Source of the DNA: Misgurnus anguillicaudatus
Taxonomy: Eukaryota > Chordata > Actinopteri > Cypriniformes > Cobitidae
NCBI RefSeq assembly: GCF_027580225.2
Contig: NC_073358.2
Coordinates: 48,198,001-48,262,000, forward strand
Direction of reading: 5' to 3'
DNA length: 64,000 bases
A program made the position numbers and the translations under genes. Shown here piece by piece: positions 31,895 through 43,803 of this stretch. Every line of letters starts with the position of its first letter. Position 1 is the stretch's first letter. Under the pieces are notes generated by a model. It was not told the origin of the DNA. It saw nothing but the letters and a program-made list of their open reading frames with translations, and did not search any database.

Positions 31895-32470
31895 ATATGT
31901 GATCCTAAATAAATAAGCTTTCCATTGATGTATGGTTTGTTAGGATAGGACAATGTTTGGCTGAGATAAAACTTTTAGAAAATCCGAAATCTGAGGGTGC
32001 AAAAAATCTAAATATTGAGAAAATCGCCTTTGAAGTTGTCTAAATTAAGTCCTTAGTAACAAATATTACTAATGATACATATATTTTTATATATTTACTG
32101 TAGGAAATGTACAAAATAACTTAATAGAACATGATCTTTACTTAACTCTTTCCCCGCCATTGATGAGTTATCTCGTCAATGAAGAGAAAATGCTTCCCTG
32201 CCAAAGACGAGTTTTTACGGCAATTCATATTTCCGCTAATATCCACTAGATGGCGCTCTTACCCAACTTTTAAGACACTGAATGATCCAAAAAAGTAAAA
32301 AGTCTGTGTATGTTTTGATCATCATTTTGAATCTGATCTCTAAAAAAGTGCTTTACAAAAATGCAACTGTCCTCTGCTCAAAATTGCAAAGCAACTTTCT
32401 AAAATAAAACATTGGCGGGGAAAGACTTGATACCCTAATGATTTTTGGTATTAAAAAATTGATAACCCGA
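31895..32470. mobile_element. fragment of TGTGACCCTGG-type palindromic MITE, interrupted
   Basis: Blocks gcaaaaaatctaaatattgag, ttgtctaaattaagtcctta, taggaaatgtacaaaata and acatgatctttactta match 57840-58010. The tail taatgatttttgg resumes at about 32435 after the family-B insertion. It is the same family as 57781-58918. Its ends are missing here. Confidence 0.7.
32146..32425. mobile_element. MITE family B, clean short copy
   Basis: The left end ctctttccccgcca mirrors the right end tggcggggaaagac. The interior has gagttatctcgtcaatga and the ccactagatggcgct block shared with the longer copies at 3745 and 8935. It lies inside the TGTGACC-type MITE. Confidence 0.8.
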
Positions 32471-34745
32471 TAAATATATCTGTGCAGTTTACTTTTAATT
32501 TATAAACGTATTAGTAAATGTTCAAATTAACATGAACTAAGATGAATAAATATTGTAGAAGTATTTTTCATTGTTAGTTCATGTTAGCTAATGCATTAAG
32601 TAATGTTAACAAATACAACCTTATTGATTATTGTCTATTAACTCATAACAGCCAGACACATCACAAACGTTTAGCATAATGTTTAAACCGTTAACTGGCA
32701 CTGTCCAGTAAATGTAAATGTTAATCTATCACGACAAACTATAAATTGTTGGAAAGGTCTAAGAATGTAGTTTTCATATTTCAAAACCTTTTGGCAGTAA
32801 TAATAATGCAGTGACTGTAATTTATTAATTTGTGACAAGAGTATGCAGCAAACCAACGCAAACCTGATTTTTTATATAATTTTACGTATAAAATCACCAG
32901 AGGCCGACACTACTTAAGTATTTTTACTTTCTACATAAAATAAAATTTCAAGTATTTGTATTTTATCAGTGTTTTTCTTTGAAAACATACATCCCAAAGC
33001 ATATTAACATAATTTTTACTCCACTACATTTCATAATTTCAAGTTTTTGGTTTATATTTAATATTTAAGTACATTAAACATCTAGTAATTTTTTATATAA
33101 TATCTCACGAATTTCCGTGGGATAGTCACGGAATGCTCATTTTCTGTGGCATTCTCACGGATCTCCGCATTTTTCCGTGGCCCTGCCACGGACTGTCTTT
33201 TTCCGTGGCATTCTTACGGATTGGTTATTCACTGTTTTGTCCTATTTATCTTACCATTGTCGCTTCGGTGGCGGGGAAAGACTTAATACCTTAATGATTT
33301 TTGGTATTAAAAAATAGTATTTTTCATTGTTATTTCATGTTAGCTAATGCATTAAGTAATGTTAACAAATAAAACCTTATTGATTATTGTCTATTAACTC
33401 CCAGACAGATCACAAACGTTTAGCATAATGTTTAACCCATTACCTGGCACTGTCTAGTAAATGTAAATGGTAATATCACGACAAACTTGGATATGTCTAA
33501 GAATGGAGGTTTCATATTTCAAAACCTTTTGGCAGGAATAATAATGCAGTGACTGTAGTTTATTAATTTGTGACAAGAGTATGCAGCAAACCAACACAAA
33601 CCTGATTTTTTATATAATTTTACGCATAAAATCATCAGAGGGGGACACTAAAGTATTTTTCTTTCTACATAAAATTTCAAGTATTTGTATTTTATCAGTG
33701 TTTTTCTTTGGAAAACATACATTCCAAAACATATTATGATAATTTTTACTCCAATACATTTTATAATTTCAAGTTTTTGGTTTATATTTAATATTTAAGT
33801 ACATTAAACATCTAGTAATTTTTTATATAATATCTCACGAATTTCCGTGGGATAGTCACGGAATGCTAATTTTCCTCATTTTCTGTGGCATTCTCACGGA
33901 TCTCCGCATTTTTCCGTGGCCCTGCCACGGACTGTCTTTTTCCGTGGCATTCTTACGGATTGGTTATTCAACTGTTTTGTCCTATTTATCTTACCATTGT
34001 CGCTTCGGTGGCGGGGAAAGACTTAATACCCTAATGATTTTTGGTATTAAAAAATAGTATTTTTCATTGTTATTTCATGTTAGCTAATGCATTAAGTAAT
34101 GTTAACAAATACAACCTTATTGATAAATGTCTATTAACTCCCAGACACATCACAAACGTTTAGCATAATGTTTAACCCATTACCTGGCACTGTCCAGTAA
34201 ATGTAAATGTTAATATCACGACAAACTTGGAGAGGTCTAGGAATGTGGTTTTCATGTTTCAAAACTTTTTGGCAGTAATAATAATGCAGTGACTGTAGTT
34301 TATTAATTTGTGATGAGTATGCAGCAAACCAACACAAACCTGATTTTTTTATATAATTTTACGCATAAAATCATCAGAGGGGGACACTACTTAAGTATTT
34401 TTCTTTCTACATAAAATTTCAAGTATTTGTATTTTATCAGTGTTTTTCTTTGGAAAACATACATTCCAAAACATATTATGATAATTTTTACTCCACTACA
34501 TTTAATAATTTCAAGCTTTGGTTTATATTTAATATTGAAGTACATTAAACATCTAGTAATTTTTTATATAATATCTCACGAATTTCTGTGGGATAGTCAC
34601 GGAAAGTTCATTTTGCTCGTTTTTCTGTGGCATTCTCACGGATCTCCGCATTTTTCCGTGGCCCTGCCACGGACTGTCTTTTTCCGTGGCATTTTCACGA
34701 ATTGGTTATTCAACTGTTTTGTCCTATTTTCTTACCATTGTCGCT
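32412..34745 (+). repeat. tandem triplication of a chimeric MITE segment
   Basis: The phrase ggcggggaaagactt recurs at about 32413, 33272 and 34010. Each unit (about 860, 738 and 735 bp) runs from it through taatgatttttggtatt, catgttagctaatgcatta, gagggggacact and taagtacattaaacatctag into the left arm of a family-C hairpin. In the first two units the arm is cut at gcttcggt and joined straight to ggcggggaaag. In the third it continues into a full hairpin. Confidence 0.85.
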
Positions 34746-35250
34746 TCGGTTTAGGGTTAGATTTACATAAAACGACATCCTTACCCAACCCCAACTCTAA
34801 CCCCAACGCCAGGCGACAATTGTTTAAAGTTTAGAAAATATAAAAGAATAAAGCAGAAAAAAATAGTATAAACCAATACTTAAAGTGACATACTAACGCA
34901 AAACCAAATCTAACCCTAAACCGAAGCGACAATGGTTTGAAAATAGGAAAAAGCAGTTGAGTAACCAATCCGTGAGAATGCCACGGAAAAAGACAATCCG
35001 TGGCAGGGCCACGGAAAAATTCGGAGATCCGTGAGAATGCCACGGAAAAATGGGTACACAATTTTTATGTAATCAGGTATTAAATCAATTTTAATATGCA
35101 ATATAAAAGGAATACACAGTATGATATATGATTTAGAATGTAGTAAACATTTTTAATAAAGTAAATTTTTTTCCCAAGACAAACACTCTGATAAAGCACA
35201 GATGCTTAGAAAATGTAACTAAAATACTCAAGTAGTGTCCACCTCTGAAA
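32895..35250. mobile_element. hAT-like CAGAGG..GACACTACTT element carrying hairpin copies
   Basis: The left-end phrase cagagg, then ggacactacttaagtattt, occurs at about 32896, 33637 and 34374 (once per triplicated unit). Its mirror aaatactcaagtagtgtcc, then acctctg, is at about 35224-35247. The family-C hairpin lies between. Comparable ends are seen in the hAT-type element at 53957-54336. No transposase remains. Confidence 0.65.
34574..35050. mobile_element. CCGTGG-family hairpin element (family C), copy 3
   Basis: Complete two-armed copy: tccgtggc / gccacgga units, gcttcggtttagggttag on the left and ctaaccctaaaccgaagc on the right. Truncated left arms of the same element are at about 33105-33271 and 33832-34009. 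Frames on either strand here are shadows of the arms. Confidence 0.85.
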
Positions 35251-36057
35251 ATCATACTATATTTAGGGGTCAAGCCCAGAATGGGCGAGACCCCTATTGG
35301 GATTGTTAGTTTTCTTCTTCTTATTAGGGGTCAAGCCCAGAATGGGCGAGACCCCTATTGGGATTGTTAGTTTTCTTATTATTATTATTATTATTATTAT
35401 TATCTATTATTCTTCTTCTTCCGCCATTGCGTCTATGGCAGCCCATAGAACCGTACGTAGGAAAGTTATGAAATTTGGCACACTCATAGAGGACATTCCA
35501 AATAGTCACCACACCAAATTTGGAGTGTCTATGTCAAACCCAATAGCGCCACCAACAGTCCAAATTTTCACTTACATTTTTGGTTATAACTGCTGACCCG
35601 TACGTCATAGAAACGCAATTCTTGTTTCTTCTGATTCCTTGGCTCATGCCGATTCGATTGCACCATATGACGTCCTTTCCGTTATGCTAATTATTTCGAT
35701 ATTTTGAATTGTTTGTAAAACCTACTTTTTCGAACTCGTCCTAGAGCTTTTGTCCAATTTGCGTAAAGAATGGGTGTGTAGCATCTAGAGACACTCATGG
35801 CAAAAAGTTATGGAATTTGTGTCGATTCGCCAATCCGTTTCCGTACACCGCGTCAACAAATTTTACGCAGAGTGGGAACAAACGGATTTGAGGCAGTATC
35901 TTCGCCAAAGTTAAACATATTCACATGAGATTTGGTAGTTTTGATGGCAGTCATTACCTGAGGGTGCGTGCACAGTTTCGGTACAGCGCCACCTAGTTTG
36001 AGCATGTTGATGAGCATGCCGCAATGGATTTGCGGCTATATCTTCGCAAAAGTTTTG

Positions 36058-36190
36058 CACATTGGCAGTGGTTCAGTGGTTCAGGGGTTAGTGGTGGTTG
36101 TCTACAAATCGGAAGGTTGGTGGTTCAAACCCCAGCTCCACCTGACTAAGTGTCAAGATGTCCATGAGTTATATGTCATAACAGTCATTG
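36058..36190 (+). mobile_element. truncated tRNA-derived SINE-like insert in unit A
   Basis: Carries an A-box-like tggttcagtgg and a perfect B-box-like ggttcaaaccc about 60 bases later, followed by a clipped body (ctccacctgac...gtccatgagtt). A second A-box-like word is duplicated inside. The copy at about 39045-39178 in unit B is the same insertion carried along by the duplication. Confidence 0.6.
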
Positions 36191-36514
36191 AAAAGTGATT
36201 TTTTTTGCTTATAACTACTGCAAAATTGAGTCTAAATTCATGAAAGTGCTATTGTTAGATTCCTTGAGGCATGCCGAGTCAAATGATATCAAAACGTTTT
36301 CTGTCTGCCATTTTCAATAACAAAGCATACCAACTTTTTCAAAACTCCTCCTACATCGTTCGTTTGATTGGCTTGGATTTGGTACACACAATCTTGACTC
36401 TAGAGACAAAGTTTTTGTCAGTTGTTGTAAAGCACATCAACAAATATAATGGCGAGCACGAAAATGGATTTGAGGCTATATCTTCGCAAAGGTTTTGCAC
36501 ATTGATGTGTGTAT

Positions 36515-36715
36515 TGGCAGTGGTTCAGTGGTTAGTGTAGGTTGTCCACAAATCGGAAGGTTGGTGGTTCAAACCCCAGCTCCACCTGACCAAGTGATGA
36601 GGTGTCCATGAGTGAGACATCTAAGCCCAAATGCTCCCGATGAGCTGGATGGCTCTTGTGTGGCTGACACTGTATGAATAGGTGAATGTTTCACAACTTG
36701 TAAATGTCATGAACT
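36515..36715 (+). mobile_element. tRNA-derived SINE in unit A
   Basis: A box tggttcagtgg at about 36520 and B box ggttcaaaccc at about 36567, followed by a body with gtccatgagtgagacat and ctcccgatgagctggatgg. The A-to-B spacing suits a Pol III internal promoter. The same SINE lies in unit B at 39499-39700. Confidence 0.7.
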
Positions 36716-36799
36716 GAGGGTGTATGGAATGTTTTGTTACAGCACCACCTAGTTCATCAGTGACATTTTTTGAAAGCCCTTGTAAACTTTTCAGTGCCC

Positions 36800-37520
36800 C
36801 TACTGGTTAAGAGTTTTAAGGCTTTATCTCCAGATCACTTTATCGTATGTACACCAAATTTGGATTTGTCATCACAATAATGACCTGAGGCACCATATTG
36901 TTTCGGTGCAGTGCCCCCAGTGGTCAAGTCATTTGAGGCTATATTTCAACATTGCTTAATCATATGTATATCAAATTTTGTGGTTGTCATCACAATCATG
37001 ACCCAAGGCATCATCTATTGTTTCGGTGCAGTGCCACCTAGTGGTCAAGTCATTTGAGGCCATATCTCCACATTGCTTAATCATATGTACACAAAATTTG
37101 GTGGGTGTCATCACAATCATGACCTGATGCACCATCTATTGTTTCGGTGCAGTGCCTCCTAGTGGTCAAGTCATTTGAGGCTATATATCAACATTGCTTA
37201 ATTGTATGTATATCAAATTTGGTGGGTGTCATCACAATCATGACCTGAGGCACCATCTGTTGGTTCGGGGCAGTGCCCCCTCGTGGTCAAGTCATTTGAG
37301 GCTATATCTCCACATTGCTTAATCGTATGTACACCAAATTTGGTGGGTGTCTTCACAATCGTGACCTGAGGCACCATCTATTGTTTTAGTGCAGTGCCCC
37401 CTAGTGGTCAAGTCATTTGAGGCTATATCTCAACATTGCTTAATCATATGTATATTAAATTTGGTGGGTGTCATCACAAACATGACCTGAGGCAAAACCC
37501 ATTGTTTCTACACAGCACTC
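36800..37520 (+). repeat. minisatellite in unit A, about 119-bp period
   Basis: Five to six copies of a unit with gtcaagtcatttgaggctat, cattgcttaatc, aaatttggtgggtgtc, catgacctgaggcacc and a gtgccccctagtgg word. Spacing between the gtgcc words is 116-122 bp. The gtgcc...agtgg words match the CTCF core consensus in reverse complement, in full in two of the copies (about 37033 and 37396). Confidence 0.85.
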
Positions 37521-39498
37521 AAGATTTGAAAAATGGCTATATTTGCCTTAATCTACTGAAAACTTCTTAAATCTTAAATCATGACGGTCATCAACCAATA
37601 CTTCATTCTGTGCCCTATTTAGCTTGACCCCGGCATCGCTGCTTGCAGCTATATTTATTATTATTATTATTATCTATTATTCTTCTTCTTCCGCCATTGC
37701 GTCTATGGCAGCCCATAGAACCGTACGTAGGAAAGTTATGAAATTTGGCACACTCATAGAGGACATTCGAAAAAGTCACCACACCAAATTTGGAGTGTCT
37801 ATGTCAAACCCAATAGCGCCACCAACAGTCCAAATTTTCACTTACATTTTTGGTTATAACTGCTGACCCGTACGTCATAGAAACGCAATTCTTGTTTCTT
37901 CTGATTCCTTGGCTCATGCCGATTCGATTGCACCATATGACGTCATTTCCGTTATGCTAATTATTTCGATATTTTGAATTGTTTGTAAAACCTACTTTTT
38001 CGAACTCGTCCTAGAGCTTTTGTCCAATTTGCTTAAAGAATGTGTGTGTAGGATCTATAGACACTCATGGCAAAAAGTTATGGAATTCGTGTTGATTCAC
38101 CAATCCGTTACCGTATAACGCGTCAATGAATTTTACGTAGAGCGCGAAAAAACGGATTTGAGGCTGTATCTTCACCAAAGTTAAGCGTATTCATACGAAA
38201 CTTGGTAGTTTTGATGGTAGTCACGACCTGAGGGTTCATGCCCAGTTTCGTCACAGCGCCACCTAGTGTTCACGAGATTTGAAAAATGGCTATTTTTGCT
38301 TATAACTACTGCAAACTTGAGTCTAAAATTATAAAAGTGCTATTGTTAGATTCCTTGAGGCATGCCGAGTCAAACGATACCAAAAGGTTTTCGGTCGGCC
38401 ATTTTGGGGGTCGGCCATTTTGAATTTTAACTTTTTTTGTAGGAAAGTTATGAAATTTGGCACACTCAAAGAGGACATTCCAAATAGTCCCCACACCAAA
38501 TTTGGAGTGTCTATGTCAAACCCGATAGCGCCACCAACAGTCCAAATTTTCACTTACATTTTTGGTTATAACTGCTGACCCGTACGTCATAGAAACGCAA
38601 TTCTTGTTTCTTCTGATTCCTTGGCTCATGCCAATTCGATTGCACAATATGACATCATTTCCGTCATGCTAATTATTTCGATATTTTGAATTGTTTGTAA
38701 AACCTACTTTTTCGAACTCGTCCTAGAGCTTTTGTCCAATTTGCGTAAAGAATGGGTGTGTAGCATCTAGAGACACTTATGGCAAAAAGTTATGGAATTC
38801 GTGTCGATCCGCCAATCCGTTTCCGTACACCGCGTCAACAAATTTTACGCAGAGTGGGAACAAACGGATTTGAGGCAGTATCTTCGCCAAAGTTAAACAT
38901 ATTCACATGAGATTTGGTAGTTTTGATGGCAGTCATGACCTGAGGGTGCGTGCACAGTTTCGGTACAGCGCCACCTAGTTTGAGCATGTTGATGAGCATG
39001 CCACAATGGATTTGCGGCTATATCTTCGCAAAAGTTTTGCACATTGGCAGTGGTTCAGTGGTTCAGGGGTTAGTGGTGGTTGTCTACAAATCGGAAGGTT
39101 GGTGGTTCAAACCCCAGCTCTACCTGACCAAGTGTCAAGATGTCCATGAGTTATATGTCATAACAGTCATTGAAAAGTGATTTTTTTTTTGCTTATAACT
39201 ACTGCGAAATTTAGTCTAAATTCATTAAAATGCTATTGTTAGATTCCTTGAGGCATGCCGAGTCAAATGATATCAAAACGTTTTCTGTCTGCCATTTTCA
39301 ATAACAAAGCATACCAACTTTTTCAAAACTCCTCCTACAGCGTTCGTTTGATTGGCTTGGATTTGGTACACACAATCTAGACTCTAGAGAAAAAGTTTTT
39401 GTCAGTTGTTGTATAGCACATCAACAAATATAATGGCGAGCACGAAAATGGATTTGAGGCTATATCTTCGCAAAGGTTTTGCACATTGATGTGAGTAT

Positions 39499-39700
39499 TG
39501 GCAGTGGTTCAGTGGTTAGTGTAGGTTGTCCACAAATCGGAAGGTTGGTGGTTCAAACCCCAGCTCCACCTGACCAAGTGTTGAGGTGTCCATGAGTGAG
39601 ACATCTAAGCCCAAATGCTCCCGATGAGCTGGATGGCTCTTGTGTGGCTGACACTGTATGAATAGGTGAAAGTTTCACAACTTGGAAATGTCATGAACTG
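39499..39700 (+). mobile_element. tRNA-derived SINE in unit B
   Basis: The same insertion as at 36515-36715, with the identical flank gttttgcacattgatgtg, so it was present before the large unit duplicated. A and B boxes are intact. Confidence 0.7.
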
Positions 39701-39784
39701 AGGGTGAATGGAATGTTTTGTTACTGCACCACCTAGTTCATCAGTGACATTTTTTGAAAGCCCTTGTAAACTTTTCAGTGCCCC

Positions 39785-40620
39785 TACTGGTTAAGAGTTT
39801 TGAGGCTTTATCTCCAGATCACTTTATCGTATGTACACCAAATTTGGATTTGTCATCACAATCATGACCTGAGGCACCATATTGTTTCGGTGCAGTGCCC
39901 CCAGTGGTCAAGTCATTTGAGGCTATATTTCAACATTGCTTAATCATATGTATATCAAATTTTGTGGGTGTCATCACAATCATGACCCAAGGCATCATCT
40001 ATTGTTTCGGTGCAGTGCCACCTATTGGTCAAGTCATTTGAGGCCATATCTCCACATTGCTTAATCACATGTACACCAAATTTGGTGGGTGTCATAACAA
40101 TCATGACCTGATGCACCATCTATTGTATCGGTGCAGTGCCTCCTAGTGGTCAAGTCATTTGAGGCTATATATCAACATTGCTTAATTGTATGTATATCAA
40201 ATTTGGTGGGTGTCATCACAATCATGACCTGAGGCACCATCTGTTGTTTCGGGGCAGTGCCCCCTCGTGGTCAAGTCATTTGAGGCTATATCTCAACATT
40301 GCTTAATCGTATGTATATCAAATTTGGTGGATGTCATCACAATCATGACCTGAGGAACCATCTATTGTTTCGATGCAGTGCCACCTAGTGGTCAAGTCAT
40401 TTGAGGCTATATCTCCACATTGCTTAATCATATGTACACCAAATTTGGTGGGTGTCTTCACAATCGTGACCTGAGGCACCATCTATTGTTTTAGTGCAGT
40501 GCCCCCTAGTGGTCAAGTCATTTGAGGCTATATCTCAACATTGCTTAATCATATGTATATTAAATTTGGTGGGTGTCATCACAAACATGACCTGAGGCAA
40601 AACCCATTGTTTCTACACAG
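39785..40620 (+). repeat. minisatellite in unit B, about 119-bp period, one copy longer than A
   Basis: Seven copies of the unit in 36800-37520, with gtgcc words at about 39777, 39894, 40014, 40134, 40256, 40378 and 40499. The unit at about 40270-40390 has no counterpart in A, a copy-number change by slippage or unequal exchange. Perfect CTCF-core-like words occur at about 40380 and 40501. Confidence 0.85.
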
Positions 40621-40853
40621 CACTCAAGATTTGAAAAATGGCTATATTTGCCTTAATCTACTGAAAACTTCTTAAATCTTAAATCATGACGGTCATCAAC
40701 CAATACTTCATTCTGTGCCCTTTTCGGCTTGACCCCGGCATCGCTGCTTGCAGCTATATTGCATTATTTTATTTATTACATTAAATTTAAACTGCTATAA
40801 CAATTTGTCTTACTTAATATTTTTACCTATAAACACTTCCGTAAAAACCTTAA

Positions 40854-41575
40854 AGGAATAGTCTACTCATTTTCAATATTAAAATATGTTATTACCTTAA
40901 CTAAGAATTGTTGATACATCCCTCTATCATCTGTGTGCGTGCACGTAAGCGCTGGAGCGCGCTGCGACGCTACGATAGCATTTAGCTTAGCCCCATTCAT
41001 TCAACGGCACCAATCAGAGACAAAGTCAGAAGTGACCAAACACATCAACGTTTTTCCTATTTAAGACGAGTAGTTATACGAGCAAGTTTGGTGGTACAAA
41101 ATAAAACGTAGCGCTTTTCTAAGCGGACTTAAAAAGGAGCTACATTTTATGGCGTAATAGCACTTTTGGGAGTACTTCGACTCTGCGCAGTAACACCCTC
41201 CCTCTCCCATTATGAGAGGGAGAAGGGGAGCGGACTTTTCAGGCGAGTCGAAGTACTCCCAAAAGTGCTATTACACCATAAAATATAGTTCCTCTTTTAA
41301 ATCCGCTTAGAAAAGCGCTACGTTTTATTTTGTACCACCAAACTTGCTTGTATAACTACTCGTCTTAAATAGGAAAAACGTTGATGTGTTTGGTCACTTC
41401 TAACTTTATCTGTAAATGGAACAATTGAATGAATGGGGCTAAGCTAAATGCTATCGAAGCGTCGCAGCGCGCTCCAGCGCTTACGTGCACGCACACAGAT
41501 GATAGAGGGATGTATCAACAATTCTTAGTTAAGGTAATCACATATTTTAATATTGAAAATGAGTAGACTATTCCT
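40854..41575. mobile_element. 722-bp TTAA-flanked palindrome with about 330-bp arms
   Basis: The left arm from aggaatagtctactcatttt pairs over its whole length with the right arm ending aaaatgagtagactattcct. Mismatches are few, and both arms carry cgtaagcgctggagcgcgctg or its complement. The loop near 41190-41240 includes ccctccctctcccattatgag. TTAA lies at 40850-40853 and 41576-41579. Confidence 0.9.
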
Positions 41576-41754
41576 TTAAAGTGTCTTATTTAAAACAAGA
41601 GCAAAATTAGGCTTCTTGACCAAAAAATTGTCACAGTGAAGCACTGCTTCTGAACCAGGAAGTACTGAAAATTTATTATAAAAAAACAAAACAAGAAACA
41701 CTGCTTCAAATATATTACCATTTTAGTGAAATTGTGGACACGGTTGGCAATGTT

Positions 41755-41980
41755 TCAGGTACGGACAATTCGGTCTTATTTCTATGTAATTTAAGACCAT
41801 CCTATTATGCTCCTAACATGAATCCAGCACAGAGTATTTGTGTGCCATGCTGTTGTGTTTTCCTTCACTGCTGAAAGTGAAATATATGACAGTGAGTGAA
41901 GGGCACTGCTGTCACACCCACTCTCTGTTTATCACTGGCTGCTTAGAGATAAATGGACGCATCTTAATGGACGCTTTAAA
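41755..41980 (+). repeat. low-copy duplicated segment, copy 2
   Basis: Partner of 22376-22530, but longer by about 70 bases in the middle (tgctgttgtgttttccttc) and continuing into a GC-richer stretch to about 42160. The frame at 41838-42173 overlaps it but shows no known domain. Confidence 0.6.
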
Positions 41981-43010
41981 GAGGTTATCCGCTGGCAGGT
42001 CCATCTTCCTCTGCTGTGAGACGGACAACGGCTCTGTGCCGAAGCCTGCGGAGTGTCGCTCTCTGGGCACTAATGCAGACGCTTGGTGTCAGTTATCATT
42101 GGTTTTACAGTTTTATTATCGACAGGGTTTAAATTACATGAGCATTGGGGGTACAATACCTGCAGTATGCTAGTTCGGGGGTAGGGAACTTCCAGATGAG
42201 AAAATCCTGGCTTAAAGTTATTTTGGGAAGGTTGGATGACCACTGTATTGATAACTTAGGTTTTGATCTTTGAGCGATTTTAGAGAAATATGCCTTCTCC
42301 TTTCAAGCAGCAGATTGGACTTGGTTATGTAAAAATAAAATGGCAACTTGGAGGCACTGGAAATATGGCCGCTGAGTGAAAAAAAGGCTGGATTTACATT
42401 TAAATATAGTGCATCATTTTTTGCATTCATTTTTAAAAGTATTACATGGAGTTTTAAGCAATTTATGCAATTGCTTAAAATTTCAAGTAAAACTTACTTT
42501 AAAAAGTGGATGCAAAAATGATGCACTGTATTTTTAAGTAAATTCAGCATATTATTTTTTTTACAGTGCAGCTTTCCTTAAGCCCACTCACATTATCACC
42601 CTGAATTTACATTGATTTCCTCCTCCAAACAATCCAAGAGAAAATTGGGTCCTGGACCTCGGTTCCGAATGTTCGGCTCAGATTATCATGTAATGTGTGA
42701 CATTTAAGATTAAATCTTACACAAAGCAAAAAAGTTGGTTCAACTTAAAAAAAGTAAGTTACCAGGTGCATTACAATTTTTAGTTAATTTAAGTAAAAAT
42801 ATATTAGTTAACACAAAAAATTTTTAAAATTGTTTTTAATATTTTTAGGTTGAATTAAAATTGTAACTTGCTAACTTTTTTTACCTCTGTATTCTTAACC
42901 TTAGTTTAAATTAATGTTAACATTTACACTTTCATATTAATTTATATAAGCATGAGGATTTTTATGTTAAAGTAAAGTTTCTTTAGGGAAGTCGCGCCAC
43001 TTTGAAATGC
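41981..43010. other. no gene recognised; several AT-rich MITE-like scraps
   Basis: Two scraps look mobile: about 42465-42570, ending in ttttacagtgc, and about 42730-42890, with gttggttcaactt / aggttgaatt words in inverse orientation. Neither has complete ends. No coding frame is convincing. Confidence 0.4.
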
Positions 43011-43013
43011 CTC

Positions 43014-43110
43014 GGGCAGTACCGTATTTTTTGGTCTATAAGCTGCGTTTCTTCATAACTTTTCTGGTGCTGCATCTTATAGTCAGGTGCGCCTTGTAAG
43101 TCAGTATGAA
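43014..43110. repeat. fragment of a short DNA-element family (accgtattttttggtctataag)
   Basis: The start accgtattttttggtctata and the later tcttatagtcaggtgcgcctt are the two ends of a widespread vertebrate short repeat whose arms read like ctataag / cttatag. Only about 100 bp remain. Confidence 0.5.
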
Positions 43111-43129
43111 TTAATTTCAGCCCAGTCTT

Positions 43130-43803
43130 ATGAAATTTCGTTATATAGTCACGTAACTTTTTGATTATTTTTTCGTGATATTATCACGAATTTCCACGTT
43201 TTTTTTCCGTATCACGTATTGGTTACTCAACTGTTTTGTCCTATTTTCTTACTATTGTTGCTTTGGTTTAGGGTTAGATTTACATAAAATGACATCCCTA
43301 CCCAAACCCAACTCTAACCCTAACGCCAAGCGACATAAAACATAAATCAGAAAATTTTTTTATAAACCAATAAATAAAGTGACATTCTAATGCAAGCACC
43401 AACTCTAAACCTAAACCGAAGTGACAATGGCTTGAAAATAGGAAAAAGTAGTTGAGTAACCAATACGTGATAATCACACAAAAACAGGAATTCGTAATAC
43501 CATCACGAAAAAAGATTTTATTTATTGCCCCCCCCCCATATTTTTAAATCATTGTTGCTTCGGGTTGGGGTTAGAGTTGGGGTTTGGATGTCTAAAAATG
43601 TAGCGACAATTGTAAGAAAATAGGAAAAAACGATGATGAAAACAATACATAAAATGCCACTAAAAAGAAAGTCGTGCCACGGACATGAAAAACTTAATAA
43701 AAAATTTGTACAAGTGACACGAAAAAAGCTGAATTTCATGCCATAAACACGAATAAATTAACCAAATTTTTCGTGACTATAAGACGACTTTCCGTGAGAT
43801 CAG
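43130..43803. mobile_element. diverged CCGTGG-family hairpin element (family C), copy 4
   Basis: Both arms are recognisable (ggtttagggttagatttacat on the left, ctaaacctaaaccgaag on the right), and tcacg / cgtga words mark the rims. The ends differ from copies 1-3, and a C8 run (about 43528-43536) and a third arm fragment (gggttggggttagagttggg) interrupt the right side. Confidence 0.7.

Larger units (their letters stand above)
35269..40765 (+). repeat. large tandem repeat, units of 2.3-3.1 kb with GGGGTCAAGC ends
   Basis: Unit A (about 35385-37650) and unit B (about 37655-40760) share the same succession of blocks. In B the first about 700 bp is present twice (37690-38430 and 38430 onward), the inner copy lacking the SINE. 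The left rim ggggtcaagc is duplicated within 58 bp (35269-35385) and the right rims read gcttgacccc (37620 and 40728), so the whole looks like a terminal-inverted-repeat element. Short frames such as 35297-35596 are repeated with the unit and are not genes. Confidence 0.8.

Noticed and set aside
36058..39700. Functional tRNA genes from the A- and B-box matches
   Set aside because: The boxes belong to SINE copies with long tRNA-unrelated bodies, and the cloverleaf is not complete by eye.
35385..40760. CRISPR-like array because of regular 119-bp spacing
   Set aside because: The repeated unit has no constant-repeat/unique-spacer structure; all of the unit is conserved, as in a minisatellite, and the genome is a vertebrate's.
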